A stretch of 64,000 bases of DNA, from contig CAWDOU010000013.1 of assembly GCA_963804055.1 (NCBI GenBank), positions 734,366 through 798,365 on the forward strand. Direction: 5' to 3'. Of the stretch, positions 9,658 to 18,518 are shown piece by piece. The notes beneath the pieces were generated by a model. It was not told the origin of the DNA. It saw only the letters and a list, made by a program, of their open reading frames with translations, and searched no databases. The position numbers were made by a program, and so were the translations under genes. The stretch comes from Bog-473 sp963804055 (GTDB lineage Bacteria; Actinomycetota; Acidimicrobiia; Acidimicrobiales; RAAP-2). How positions within the stretch are numbered: the first letter of the stretch is position 1; every line of letters begins with the position of its first letter.

Positions 9658-11880
9658 GTGACACTCCCGACGCGCATGGGGCTTCCTTTCGCGCGCGCCA
9701 TGTACGTTGTCGCGGTGCCGCTGTCCCGCCAGGGCCGGGAACGGCTCGACCGGCTGATCGCTCTTGGCGAATCAAAGCGCAGCCCGTTCGATTACCGGCC
9801 CTCCATGTTTGCCGAAGCATTCCGATTCGAGCCCAAACCGCGGTCGTTCGCGATTCCGCAACGGCAGCCCCATCGTCGCTACGTGGCGATGTTGGCCGTG
9901 CTCCTGATTCTCGTTGCGGGTATTGCCGTCGTGACGCAGCGCGGCACCCCCCGAACGGGGCAGTCGAATTTGGTGAGCGCGATCCTTCCGGTCTCCGACG
10001 ACTTCCCCATCGCCTCGGGCGGTGGTGGGACCGGCTCGCTCTCGGGCGCCTTGAACAATGGGAGCCCGTCGGGCCTCGCGCCCGCCCAAGCCGGCGAGTT
10101 CGCCACACCCGCGCCCGCCGCGGTGGCCAATGAGCCCCCGCTCACGCCGCACGAGGTCTTCGGCTTCGCCCCGTACTGGACCCTCCCCAACAGCTCGGAG
10201 TTCGACCTGTCCGGACTCACCACCGTCGACTACTTCTCCATCGGCATCAACCCCGACGGCTCACTCGCCGATTCGGGGCCGGGCTGGGACGGATACCAGA
10301 GCCAGAACTTCCTCGACCTCATCGACCGCGCCCACGCGGCCGGGGTCAGGGTCGTCATCACCGTGAACGACTTCTCCCAGTCTTCCCTCGACCAGCTGGC
10401 GACCAGCGCGACCGCTCCTCAGACACTCGCACAGAGCCTGCTCTTTCTCGTGAAGGCGAAGGATCTCGACGGCGTGAACCTCGACCTGGAAGGAAGCGGC
10501 TCGGCCGACCAGGTCGGCATCACCAACATCGTGCAGGTGGTGTCGCAGACGCTCAAGGCCGCCAACCCGCATTACCAGGTGACCATGGACACCTACGCGT
10601 CGTCCGCCGGCGACACCTCGGGCTTCTATGACATCCCGGTGCTGAGCTCGTATGTCGACGCGTTCTTCGTGATGGCCTATCAGCTCAACCTGCACTCGGC
10701 GCCCAATAGCGAGTCCAGTCTGACGAGCTCCATGTTCTCGAACCAGACCACGGTCAACCAGTACCTCAATGCCGTCCCGGCGTCCAAGGTGATCCTTGGC
10801 CTTCCGTTCTTCGGCTACGACTGGCCGACGACCAACGGGACGCTCAACGCGCAGCCGGCCGGTGGCCCCTCTGTCGTCACCTATGCGCAGGAAGCGTCGA
10901 GCGGTCATCCCATGTACTGGGATCCCGTAACCGACACCGCCTGGACCTCGTACCAGGTGGGGTCGCAGTGGCACGAGGCCTTCTTCGAGGACCCCGACTC
11001 GCTGTACCTCGCCGCGCAGATGGCGCAGGAGAGTGGCATCGGCGGTGTCGGGATCTGGGCGTTGGGAATGGATGGCCCGAATGATCAGGCCATGGTGTCG
11101 GCTCTCGACGGCAATGCACCGGCCCAGAAGGATCAGCTGGCCGGACCCTCGTCGACCAGCGGCTCACCGGGTCCGGTGACGCTCTCCCCCTTGAAGACGA
11201 CGACGCCAGCCTCGAGCGCTCCCGGGCAACAAGCGACGACCACGACGACAACTGCGCCGCCTGCCGCTGCGCCGGTCTCCTACACCTATGCCGGCAACTG
11301 GCTCGGCATACAGACACGGGTGCTGCCGAGCGCCGTCCCGACCGGGCGCCGGATCACCGAGGGATCCATGACCGGCTTCACGACCGGCGACCCGAAACTG
11401 TCGTGCCTCGACAACGAGGCCGCTCTCAACGTCTACTTCTACAACAGCGACCCGACTCTCGACTACGTCGTCACCCGCAAGTCGTCCGGCGACTGCGCCA
11501 ATGCGGCGTTCGTCTTCGTGCCGCCCCCTGCCGTCACGGCGCCGACGACCGGCACGACGACGACGACGACGACCACGACCACACCTCCACCAGCAGCGCA
11601 ACCGCCGGCACAGACGGCGGCGCTGTACTCGTATGCGGGGGTCTGGCAGGGAGCCCAGACGCGGGTGCTGCCGAGTGTGGACCCAGGGCCGCAGGGAATG
11701 CCGATCGGCACTCTGACCGGCTTCACGACGGCGGATCCCAACCTGTCGTGTCTGGACAACGAGCCCGCGCTGCAGGTGTTCCACTACGCCAGTAACCCTG
11801 CGGACGACTACGTGATCGCCCGGACGTCCTCCGGGGATTGCGCCAACGCCGCGTTCATCTTCCTCCCGGCCGCAGGCTGA
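9658..11880 (+). CDS. Membrane-anchored GH18-like glycosidase with two Cys-paired C-terminal repeats
   Basis: Up to 740 residues. A basic cytoplasmic tail is followed by one membrane segment (about 76-93) and then an extracellular glycoside hydrolase 18-type barrel (about 160-495). The active-site strand DGVNLDLE (271-278) matches the GH18 DxxDxDxE pattern with Asn at the second position and Glu278 as the presumed acid. Other GH18-like strands are VFGFAPYWTLP, FVMAYQLN and ILGLPFFGYDW. After a Ser/Thr/Pro linker come two about 75-residue repeats separated by a poly-Thr linker. Each has YAG.W, TRVLPS, TGFTT.DP.LSCLDNE.AL and SGDCANA, so each has two cysteines. The likely role is cell-wall glycan cleavage or binding. 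The start is uncertain: GTG at 9658 or ATG at 9676. Confidence 0.75.
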   Translation: MTLPTRMGLPFARAMYVVAVPLSRQGRERLDRLIALGESKRSPFDYRPSMFAEAFRFEPKPRSFAIPQRQPHRRYVAMLAVLLILVAGIAVVTQRGTPRTGQSNLVSAILPVSDDFPIASGGGGTGSLSGALNNGSPSGLAPAQAGEFATPAPAAVANEPPLTPHEVFGFAPYWTLPNSSEFDLSGLTTVDYFSIGINPDGSLADSGPGWDGYQSQNFLDLIDRAHAAGVRVVITVNDFSQSSLDQLATSATAPQTLAQSLLFLVKAKDLDGVNLDLEGSGSADQVGITNIVQVVSQTLKAANPHYQVTMDTYASSAGDTSGFYDIPVLSSYVDAFFVMAYQLNLHSAPNSESSLTSSMFSNQTTVNQYLNAVPASKVILGLPFFGYDWPTTNGTLNAQPAGGPSVVTYAQEASSGHPMYWDPVTDTAWTSYQVGSQWHEAFFEDPDSLYLAAQMAQESGIGGVGIWALGMDGPNDQAMVSALDGNAPAQKDQLAGPSSTSGSPGPVTLSPLKTTTPASSAPGQQATTTTTTAPPAAAPVSYTYAGNWLGIQTRVLPSAVPTGRRITEGSMTGFTTGDPKLSCLDNEAALNVYFYNSDPTLDYVVTRKSSGDCANAAFVFVPPPAVTAPTTGTTTTTTTTTTPPPAAQPPAQTAALYSYAGVWQGAQTRVLPSVDPGPQGMPIGTLTGFTTADPNLSCLDNEPALQVFHYASNPADDYVIARTSSGDCANAAFIFLPAAG

Positions 11881-11914
11881 GGTGACCAGGTTGCTGCAGG
11901 ACCCGCCGGAGTCG

Positions 11915-12529
11915 CTATGAGCCTTCGGCCGGAGACGGGGCGATCCGGCTGCGCGCCGCATTGAAGATCAGTCGCACCGCGGCGCCGATGATCGCCAGGT
12001 CCAGCAGCATCTGCGCCGAGACGACGAGTCGAGCCGCGTCGGTCTTCGGCGTGATGTCCCCGAACCCGACCGTCGAGAAGACGGAGATCGTGAAGTAGAG
12101 GGCCCGCGTGTGGTCGAGACCTTGCGTGAAATTGCGCACCGCCTCGTGCGACATGGCGAGATAGATGCCCGAGAACAGAACGAGGAACAGCGCGAGCACG
12201 ATCCCCAGGGCCTCCACGGCCCGCAGCTCGGGGAGGGCCGCGACGGAGATCCGGCGGATCTGCCAGGAAAAGACGGCACCGACCAGCGCGATGTCGACGC
12301 CCAGGCGCACGCCGGCGCGCAAGCCGGATTCGTGGCCGATCGGCAGCACGTAGAAGGCGCCGACCAGGAAGACCCAGCACAGCACGACGGTCGCACCACA
12401 GCGGAACATGGCGCGGCGACGGACCGCGACAGGGAGATCGGTCAGCCGCAAGGGTTCGGACGCAATTCGGTCCTTGCGCTTCAGCCAGGTGCGTGGACCC
12501 GGACCTGTGGGGGTATCTCCTGGCTCCAT
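11915..12529 (-). CDS. Potassium channel-like membrane protein (Ion_trans_2)
   Basis: A 204-residue membrane protein. Hydrophobic segments lie near 44-63, 73-89, 107-125 and 168-192. A pore helix and selectivity filter follow the third: YFTISVFSTVGFGDITP, with TVGFGD at 153-158. This is the signature of two-pore-segment potassium channels. Here two additional N-terminal segments precede the pore unit. No RCK/TrkA-N regulatory domain follows, so gating must come from another protein or from voltage or mechanical input. The ATG has a TAGCGT box 8 nt upstream and no Shine-Dalgarno sequence. It ends tail-to-tail with the GH18-like gene. Confidence 0.8.
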   Translation of the reverse strand: MEPGDTPTGPGPRTWLKRKDRIASEPLRLTDLPVAVRRRAMFRCGATVVLCWVFLVGAFYVLPIGHESGLRAGVRLGVDIALVGAVFSWQIRRISVAALPELRAVEALGIVLALFLVLFSGIYLAMSHEAVRNFTQGLDHTRALYFTISVFSTVGFGDITPKTDAARLVVSAQMLLDLAIIGAAVRLIFNAARSRIAPSPAEGS

Positions 12530-12537
12530 CGCCTGCG

Positions 12538-12543
12538 ACGCTA
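12538..12543 (-). promoter_or_regulatory. Leaderless -10 element for the channel gene
   Basis: TAGCGT (TANNNT) ends 8 nt before the ATG, with no Shine-Dalgarno sequence. The same hexamer precedes the Nudix gene. Confidence 0.5.
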
Positions 12544-12740
12544 ACGAAACAGGCAGCCGAGGTGGGGTATTTGCCGCCGCCGGGGGTACTAGCCCCCCGA
12601 TCTGCGGTCGTACGAGCCCCCTTTTCGACGCCGCGGGCCGGGCGCACGATTGTGGCAGGAGCGTGCGGGCGAGCGCCTCCAGGGCGCATGCCGGGTCACG
12701 GTCCCAGATGTCCGCACAAGGGCAAAGGGAGGGACGACAG

Positions 12741-13436
12741 ATGAAGGATTCGAGCATCAACCGCGTGCTGTGGTTGTTCGGCTTGGTGGCTGCCGCGCTG
12801 CTTTTCGTCTCGTTCGGGCCGCTGTCGAGCGGTTCGCCGAACGAGAACGCATCGGGGATGACGGTGGCGCACTGGTACAACACCCACGTGAACCAGCAGT
12901 GGGCCAGCGTGTGGCTGGTCGGGCTGGCCCTGTTCCTCTTTCTGGTGTACATGACGCAGCTGCGGACCGTGCTCGTCGAGACCGGCGGCCAGCGCCTGTG
13001 GCCCAACGTGGCCTTCGCCTCGGGCATCCTGTTCGTGGCCGGGGTCGTCGTCGCCGGCAGCTTCGAGACCACGCTGATCCTCGCCGCGCACACCCACCAG
13101 TACGCCGTGGCGCACTTCGTCAACTTCTACAGTCAGAACAACGAGCTCCTGCTGCTCGCGGCCATGGTCTTCCTGACCCTCTCGACCGGGCTGAGCATCC
13201 TGCTCAACCGCGGTGGGGCGCCGCTCCCCAGGTCGCTGGGGTGGTACTCCATCCTGGTAGCGGTGGTGGGATCGGCCGGCCCGCTGAGCTTCCTGGCCTT
13301 CCTCTTCGGGCTGCCCGTCTGGCTGGTGGGCACCGGCATCGTGATCGCGGTGAAGCAGCGGCGCGGCACGCTCGGTGGGGACCCGGGCGCCGCGCCGCCC
13401 GTCATGGCCGCACCGGCTCAGCCGGTCACCGTCTGA
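12741..13436 (+). CDS. Small polytopic membrane protein, function unknown
   Basis: A 231-residue protein with about six hydrophobic segments: NRVLWLFGLVAAALLFVSF, WLVGLALFLFLVYM, VAFASGILFVAGVVVAGSF, LLLLAAMVFLTLSTGLSILL, YSILVAVVGSAGPLSFLAFL and VWLVGTGIVIAVKQ. The extracellular loop after the first segment includes SSGSPNENASGMTVAHWYNTH. The length and topology resemble uncharacterised actinobacterial membrane proteins of the DUF4386 type, but I cannot assign it firmly. The start has GGGAGGGACG just upstream of the ATG. It faces sucD, and a strong hairpin closes the convergent junction. Confidence 0.75.
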   Translation: MKDSSINRVLWLFGLVAAALLFVSFGPLSSGSPNENASGMTVAHWYNTHVNQQWASVWLVGLALFLFLVYMTQLRTVLVETGGQRLWPNVAFASGILFVAGVVVAGSFETTLILAAHTHQYAVAHFVNFYSQNNELLLLAAMVFLTLSTGLSILLNRGGAPLPRSLGWYSILVAVVGSAGPLSFLAFLFGLPVWLVGTGIVIAVKQRRGTLGGDPGAAPPVMAAPAQPVTV

Positions 13437-13447
13437 GCGAGTTCATC

Positions 13448-13490
13448 GGCCATTGTGCGGGTGGTTCAGCCGAGCCCCCGCACAATGGCC
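13448..13490. terminator. Bidirectional hairpin at the membrane-protein/sucD junction
   Basis: A perfect 14-bp inverted repeat: GGCCATTGTGCGGG at 13448-13461 pairs with its complement at 13477-13490 across a 15-nt loop. The right arm is the last sense codons of sucD (encoding AIVRG). There is no T-run, so termination would depend on the stem or on Rho. Confidence 0.7.
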
Positions 13491-14356
13491 ACCATCTTCT
13501 CGCCGCACTCGGTCGGGTTCTCGGCCACCTGCACGCCGGCAGCGGACAGGGCCTCCATCTTGGCCTGGGCCGTGCCCGACGAACCCGAGATGATGGCGCC
13601 CGCATGGCCCATCTTCCGCCCGGGAGGCGCCGTGACCCCGGCGATGTACGCCGCCACGGGCTTGGTCATGCTCGACGCGATGAACTCGGCGGCGCGCTCC
13701 TCTTCGGAGCCACCGATCTCCCCGATCATCATGACGGCCTTGGTCTCGGGATCGGCCTCGAACGCAGCCAGGCAATCGATGAAGTTGGTCCCCGGCACGG
13801 GGTCTCCGCCGATTCCGACGCAGGTGGTCTGCCCGATGCCCTGCTGGGAGAGCTCGTGCAGGGCCTGATAGGTCAGGGTGCCGGAGCGGGAGACGATGCC
13901 GACGGGCCCTCCCGCCAGAGCGATGTCGCCCGACGTGATGCCGATGTTGCACTTGCCGGGGCTGATGATGCCCGGGCAATTCGGCCCCAGCAGGCGCGTC
14001 CCGGGGAACTCCTCCACGAGGCGGTTGTAGACGACCGCCTCGTCCTGGGCGGGGATGCCCTCGGTGATGCACACGATGAAGGCGATGCCGGCCTCGGCCG
14101 CCTCGATGATGGCGTCGGCCGCGCCCCGCGGCGGCACGGAGATGAACGACGCCGTGGCGCCGGTCTCCTTGACCGCCTCGGCCACCGACGCGAAGACCGC
14201 AATCCCCTCGATCTCCTCGCCACCCCGCTTGGGGTTGGTGCCACCGACGACTTTGGTGCCGTAGGTCTTGTTGCGCAGGCCGTGGTAGAGCCCTTGGCTC
14301 GTCGGGCTGATGCCCTGAATCACGACCTTGGTCGTCTCGTCGACGAAGATACTCAC
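13466..14356 (-). CDS. sucD: Succinate-CoA ligase, alpha subunit
   Basis: A 296-residue ADP/GDP-forming subunit that binds CoA and carries the phospho-histidine. It shows the N-terminal CoA-binding region (VIQGISPTSQGLYHG, then GGTNPKRGG), NCPGIISPGKCNIG, SRSGTLTYQ and the phospho-histidine segment GHAGAIISGSSGTA. The start is the GTG giving VSIFVDETTKV. It is 34 bp downstream of sucC in the usual C-D order, and together they make succinate and ATP/GTP from succinyl-CoA. The last codons form one arm of the terminal hairpin. Confidence 0.96.
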   Translation of the reverse strand: MSIFVDETTKVVIQGISPTSQGLYHGLRNKTYGTKVVGGTNPKRGGEEIEGIAVFASVAEAVKETGATASFISVPPRGAADAIIEAAEAGIAFIVCITEGIPAQDEAVVYNRLVEEFPGTRLLGPNCPGIISPGKCNIGITSGDIALAGGPVGIVSRSGTLTYQALHELSQQGIGQTTCVGIGGDPVPGTNFIDCLAAFEADPETKAVMMIGEIGGSEEERAAEFIASSMTKPVAAYIAGVTAPPGRKMGHAGAIISGSSGTAQAKMEALSAAGVQVAENPTECGEKMVAIVRGLG

Positions 14357-14390
14357 GTTGGTTCCTGTTCTCTCTCGGGTCCGGGGGTGC

Positions 14391-15533
14391 CTACGCCGTG
14401 GCCAGGCCGACGGCCCGGCGGGCGGCTTCGAGCATGGTGGGCTCGGCAATGAGGGTGTCCGACAGGTGGTCGGCCAGGAGCGCACGGCCCTCGACCGCAT
14501 TGGTGCCGTCGAGGCGCATGACCACGGGCGAGCTCAGCTGCACCCGGCCCATCGCCTCGATGATGCCCTTGGCCACCTCGTCGACCCGCGTGATGCCACC
14601 GAAGATGTTGACGAAGATCGCCTTCACCGCCGGGTCGGCGTTGATCACCTCGAGCGCGGCGGCCATGACGTCGGCGTTGGCTCCGCCGCCGATGTCCAGG
14701 AAGTTGGCGGCGGAGCCGCCGACCTGGGTCACCACGTCGAGCGTGCTCATGGCGAGTCCGGCACCGTTGGCGATGATCCCCACGCTGCCGCTCAGGCCGA
14801 TGTAGTTGAGCCCCTTCTCCTTCGCCATCTTCTCGCGGGGGTCGACATCGGAGTCGTCCTCGTACTCCTCCCACTCGGGGTGACGGAAGGTCGCGTTCTC
14901 GTCGAGGGTGACCTTGGCGTCGAGCGCGTGCACCTTGCCTTCGGGAGTCAGGATCAGCGGGTTGATCTCGGCCAGGTCGCAGTCGCCCTCGACGTAGCAG
15001 TGGTAGAGCCGGACGAGCAGCGTGGCCGCCTGCTCCCGCGCCTCGGGGTCGAGGTTGGCCCGGTCCACCCATTCGCGTGCCGTCTCCTCGGAAAGGCCGG
15101 TGACGGGGTCGATGTGGATCTTGGCGATGGCGTCGGGGTTCGTCTCGGCCACCTCTTCGATCTCCACGCCGCCCTCGGCCGACAGCATGCCGAGATGCAG
15201 CTTCGCCGGGCGGTCGAGCGTGAAGCTGGCGTAGTACTCCTTGGCGATGTCGGACGCGTGCTCCACCCACAGGCGCTTGACCACATGCCCCTTGATGTCG
15301 AGCCCGAGGATGTTGCCGGCGTGCAACCGCACCTCGTCGGCGTCTGCGGCCAGCTTCACCCCACCGGCCTTGCCGCGCCCACCCACCTTCACCTGCGCCT
15401 TGACCACGACGGGGTAGCCCGCGGATTCGGCCTGTTCGACCGCCTCGTCCACCGTGTCGGCCACGCCCCCTGGGGAGGTCGGGATGCCGAAGCGGGCGAA
15501 GTACTGCTTGCCCTGGTACTCGTACAGGTCCAC
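14391..15533 (-). CDS. sucC: Succinate-CoA ligase, beta subunit
   Basis: A 380-residue subunit with an N-terminal ATP-grasp domain: DLYEYQGKQYFARFGIPT, then VVVKAQVKVGGRGKAGGVKL and CDLAEINPLILTPEG. The C-terminal flavodoxin-like ligase domain contains NFLDIGGGANADVM and IFVNIFGGITR. The start is a GTG with AAGGAGA about 11 nt upstream. sucD follows. Upstream on the same strand lies a separate methylmalonyl-CoA-mutase-type cobalamin-binding protein, consistent with succinyl-CoA feeding this enzyme from propionate metabolism as well as from the TCA cycle. Confidence 0.96.
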   Translation of the reverse strand: MDLYEYQGKQYFARFGIPTSPGGVADTVDEAVEQAESAGYPVVVKAQVKVGGRGKAGGVKLAADADEVRLHAGNILGLDIKGHVVKRLWVEHASDIAKEYYASFTLDRPAKLHLGMLSAEGGVEIEEVAETNPDAIAKIHIDPVTGLSEETAREWVDRANLDPEAREQAATLLVRLYHCYVEGDCDLAEINPLILTPEGKVHALDAKVTLDENATFRHPEWEEYEDDSDVDPREKMAKEKGLNYIGLSGSVGIIANGAGLAMSTLDVVTQVGGSAANFLDIGGGANADVMAAALEVINADPAVKAIFVNIFGGITRVDEVAKGIIEAMGRVQLSSPVVMRLDGTNAVEGRALLADHLSDTLIAEPTMLEAARRAVGLATA

Positions 15534-15612
15534 TTTGGGTGCTGTCTCCTTGTTGTGTCTCGCGCGTCGGCGCGTGGGTGGGGGTGAGAAGCGGGTACTG
15601 CAGTGACGGCGG

Positions 15613-16029
15613 TCAGGCCCCGAGCGCCTCCTCGCGCTGGTCGAGGGCCCCGGACAGCCACGAGCCGATGGAGTCGAGGGGTGCGCCCGGCGTGAACACG
15701 TGGGCGACGCCCTGCTCCTGCAGGACCGGGATGTCACTCTCGGGGATGATCCCGCCCACGATCACGAGCACGTCCCCCCGGCCGACGTCGTCCAGCAGCT
15801 TGACGACCTTGGGCACCAAGGTGAGATGCGCGCCCGAGAGCAGCGACAGCCCGACGGCGTCGGCGTCCTCCTGCACGACGGCCTGGACCACCTGCTCGGG
15901 GGTCTGGTGCAGGCCGGTGTAGACCACCTCGAACCCGGCGTCGCGCAGCGCCCGGGCGATCACCTTGGCCCCGCGGTCATGGCCATCGAGGCCCGGCTTG
16001 GCCACGACCACCCTGTAGGGACGTTTCAT
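15613..16029 (-). CDS. Cobalamin-binding protein, methylmalonyl-CoA mutase small-subunit type
   Basis: A 138-residue protein consisting only of the B12-binding Rossmann domain. It has the base-off/His-on motif LDGHDRG near residue 15 (the His would ligate cobalt), LSLLSGAHL, and the GG turn in VLVIVGGIIPESD, then VFTPGAP. In mutases this domain is the C-terminus of the large subunit; as a free protein it is found in split mutases (mcmA2-like, IcmB-related). The catalytic TIM-barrel partner is not in this window. The ATG is 9 nt downstream of a TATCCT box and has no Shine-Dalgarno sequence. Its neighbours sucCD consume the product, succinyl-CoA. Confidence 0.85.
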   Translation of the reverse strand: MKRPYRVVVAKPGLDGHDRGAKVIARALRDAGFEVVYTGLHQTPEQVVQAVVQEDADAVGLSLLSGAHLTLVPKVVKLLDDVGRGDVLVIVGGIIPESDIPVLQEQGVAHVFTPGAPLDSIGSWLSGALDQREEALGA

Positions 16030-16038
16030 GCAGGTCCC

Positions 16039-16044
16039 AGGATA
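16039..16044 (-). promoter_or_regulatory. Leaderless -10 element for the cobalamin-binding gene
   Basis: TATCCT lies 9 nt before the ATG and there is no Shine-Dalgarno sequence. It sits in the 50-bp gap after pcrA. Confidence 0.4.
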
Positions 16045-16079
16045 CGGATGCCCTGGTCCGGACGCCAGACCGGGAACGC

Positions 16080-18518
16080 TCAGGCCCGCCGGAGCGGCGT
16101 GGCCGTCAGCAGCAGGTTCTTCTTGCCCACCGAGTCGAAGCGGACGGTGGCCTGGGCCCGCGAGCCCTCGCCCTTGGCGCTGATGACCACGCCCCGGCCC
16201 CAATGGTCGTGGATCACCTCGTCCCCGGCCTTCAGCCCGAGGTCCTCGGCGCCGGTGCTCCCCCGCGGGGCGGCCGTGCCCCCGGGACCGGAACGGGCGG
16301 CGCGCGAGGCGGCGGCCAGAGGGACCGCTGGGGAGAAGGTCGCCCCGGGCAGGTGCTCCTCGCCCGAGAGCGAGTCGTAGCCCGAGCCGCGCCGGGGGGA
16401 GCCGAGCCCCACGTCCTCGACGAGGTGCGACGGCACCTCGGTGACGAAGCGGCTGGGCATCGCGGGCTGGGTGCGGCCCCAGGTCGTGCGCGACCAGGCG
16501 TGCGAAATGGCGAGATGCCGGCGGGCCCGCGTGATGCCCACGTAGAAGAGGCGGCGCTCCTCCTCGAGCTCGCTCGGCTCGGAGAGCGACCGGAAGTGGG
16601 GGAAGATCCCCTCTTCGAGACCCACGACGAAGACGGCCGGGTATTCCAGGCCCTTTGCCGTGTGCAGCGTCATCAGCGAGACACGGGTGCCGTCGCTGTC
16701 GAGCTCGTCGGAGTCCGCCACGAGCGCGACCGTCTCGAGGAAGCCGAGGACGTCGTCGAAGTCGGAGGCCTGGGTCGCCAGCTCGGCCAGGTTCTCAATC
16801 CGGCCGTCCGCCTCGTGCGTGTGCTCGGCCACCAGCTCGGCCAGGTAGCCCGTCCGTTCGGCCACCAGCTGGACGAAGTCCGCCGGGTTCACCGTCTGCA
16901 CCAGCGGGCGCAGCTCGGCCAACGTCTTGGAGAGCTGCTCGGCCCCCTTGAGGGCCTTCCCGCTCAGTCCCGCCTCGTCCGCGCTGTCGATCGCCTCGCT
17001 GAACGAGACGTGCTCCACCTGGGCCCAGGCCGCCAGGCGGGCCACCGACGTGTCCCCGATGCCGCGCTTGGGCACGTTGACGATGCGCCGGGCCGACACC
17101 TCGTCGTCCGGGTTGGCCAGGACACGCACGAAGGCCAGGATGTCCTTGATCTCCTTGCGGTCGTAGAACTTGGCCCCGCCCACCACCTTGTAGGGGATGC
17201 CGCTGAACTTCATGGACGTCTCGAGCGGCAGGCTCTGCGCGTTGGTGCGGTAGAAGACGGCGAAGTCGCCCCAGGTGAGGCCGCCCGACGCGTGGAGGCG
17301 CAGGATCTCGCTGGCGACCCAGTTCGCCTCGTCGCGCTCGTCCTCGGCCCGGTAGCGCGTGACGGGCCCACCCGTGTCGCCCACCGTGAAGAGCTCTTTG
17401 GGCTGGCGGCCGACGTTGTTGGCGATGACGGCATTGGCCGCATCGAGGATGGTCTGGGTGGAGCGGAAGTTCTGCTCCAACATGATGGTCGTCACGTTGG
17501 GGAACGCCCGCTCGAACTCCAGGATGTTGCGGATGTCCGCGCCGCGCCAGCGGTAGACGGACTGGTCGGAGTCACCGACGACGCAGACGTTCCCGTGGGC
17601 TTCGCCCAGGAGCTTGACGATCTCGTTCTGCGCGTGGTTCGTGTCCTGGAATTCGTCCACCAGGATGTGCCGGAAGCGCTCCTGATAGGACGCACGCACG
17701 TCGTCGTAGGCCTGCAGCAGATTGGCCGTCACCATGAGCAGGTCGTCGAAGTCGAGTGCGTTGGCCCCGAGCAGGCGGCCCTGGTACAGCGCGTAGATGT
17801 CGGCGATGCGCTTGCGGAACGGGTCCGGCCCGTTGCGGGCGTCCTCGCGGAAGGTCTCGAAGTCCACCAGCTCGGACTTGGCCTGGCTGATGACGCCCTG
17901 CACCGCCCGCGACGGCAGCCTCTTCTGGTCGAAGCCGAGCTCGGCCGTGATCATCTCAATGAGGCGGCGTGAGTCGGTGTCGTCGTACACCGTGAAGGCG
18001 GAGCGGTAGCCCAGCCGGTCCGCGTTGGTGCGCAGGATGCGCAGGCAGGCCGAGTGGAAGGTGGAGACCCACATCTTCTCTGCGGGCGGGCCGACGAGAT
18101 CGGCCACCCGGGTGCGCATTTCGCCGGCCGCCTTGTTGGTGAACGTGATGGCGAGGATCCCCCACGGCGGTGCGTCGCCGGTCGCGAGGAGGTGGGCGAT
18201 GCGCCGGGTCAGCACCCGTGTCTTGCCGGACCCGGCCCCGGCGATGATCAGGAGCGGGCCACCGCGGTGCTCCACTGCGGCCCGTTGGGGCAGGGTGAGG
18301 TCGTCGACCAGGGCCGCGGGCCGGCCTGCGAAGGCGCCCGTCGCGGTGGCGGTGCGACTGCGACGGCCGCGACCGTCGTCGGCGGTGCCGGTGCCGCTGG
18401 GCGCAGTGTCACCAGGCTCGATGCTCTCCTCGACGGCGGCGGCGGCCTCGGCGCCCGCTTCCTCGTCGGTGACGTCGAACAACCGCGCATGCTCGCCGCT
18501 CCCCGGCGTCACGGTCAC
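16080..18518 (-). CDS. pcrA: ATP-dependent DNA helicase PcrA/UvrD
   Basis: About 812 residues, superfamily 1A helicase for repair and replication-conflict resolution. After a 70-residue acidic, low-complexity N-terminus come TLPQRAAVEHRGGP (Q motif), AGAGSGKTRVLTRRI (Walker A), VDEFQDTN (Walker B), GDSDQSVYRWRGAD, MLEQNFRST, TAKGLEYPAVFV and FYVGITRARRHL. The C-terminus ends in a tudor-like VIHDHWGRGVVISAKGEG module, which in PcrA contacts RNA polymerase. The GTG at 18518 overlaps the guaA stop by 4 bp (GTGA); a GTG two codons further upstream is possible. Confidence 0.95.
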   Translation of the reverse strand: MTVTPGSGEHARLFDVTDEEAGAEAAAAVEESIEPGDTAPSGTGTADDGRGRRSRTATATGAFAGRPAALVDDLTLPQRAAVEHRGGPLLIIAGAGSGKTRVLTRRIAHLLATGDAPPWGILAITFTNKAAGEMRTRVADLVGPPAEKMWVSTFHSACLRILRTNADRLGYRSAFTVYDDTDSRRLIEMITAELGFDQKRLPSRAVQGVISQAKSELVDFETFREDARNGPDPFRKRIADIYALYQGRLLGANALDFDDLLMVTANLLQAYDDVRASYQERFRHILVDEFQDTNHAQNEIVKLLGEAHGNVCVVGDSDQSVYRWRGADIRNILEFERAFPNVTTIMLEQNFRSTQTILDAANAVIANNVGRQPKELFTVGDTGGPVTRYRAEDERDEANWVASEILRLHASGGLTWGDFAVFYRTNAQSLPLETSMKFSGIPYKVVGGAKFYDRKEIKDILAFVRVLANPDDEVSARRIVNVPKRGIGDTSVARLAAWAQVEHVSFSEAIDSADEAGLSGKALKGAEQLSKTLAELRPLVQTVNPADFVQLVAERTGYLAELVAEHTHEADGRIENLAELATQASDFDDVLGFLETVALVADSDELDSDGTRVSLMTLHTAKGLEYPAVFVVGLEEGIFPHFRSLSEPSELEEERRLFYVGITRARRHLAISHAWSRTTWGRTQPAMPSRFVTEVPSHLVEDVGLGSPRRGSGYDSLSGEEHLPGATFSPAVPLAAASRAARSGPGGTAAPRGSTGAEDLGLKAGDEVIHDHWGRGVVISAKGEGSRAQATVRFDSVGKKNLLLTATPLRRA

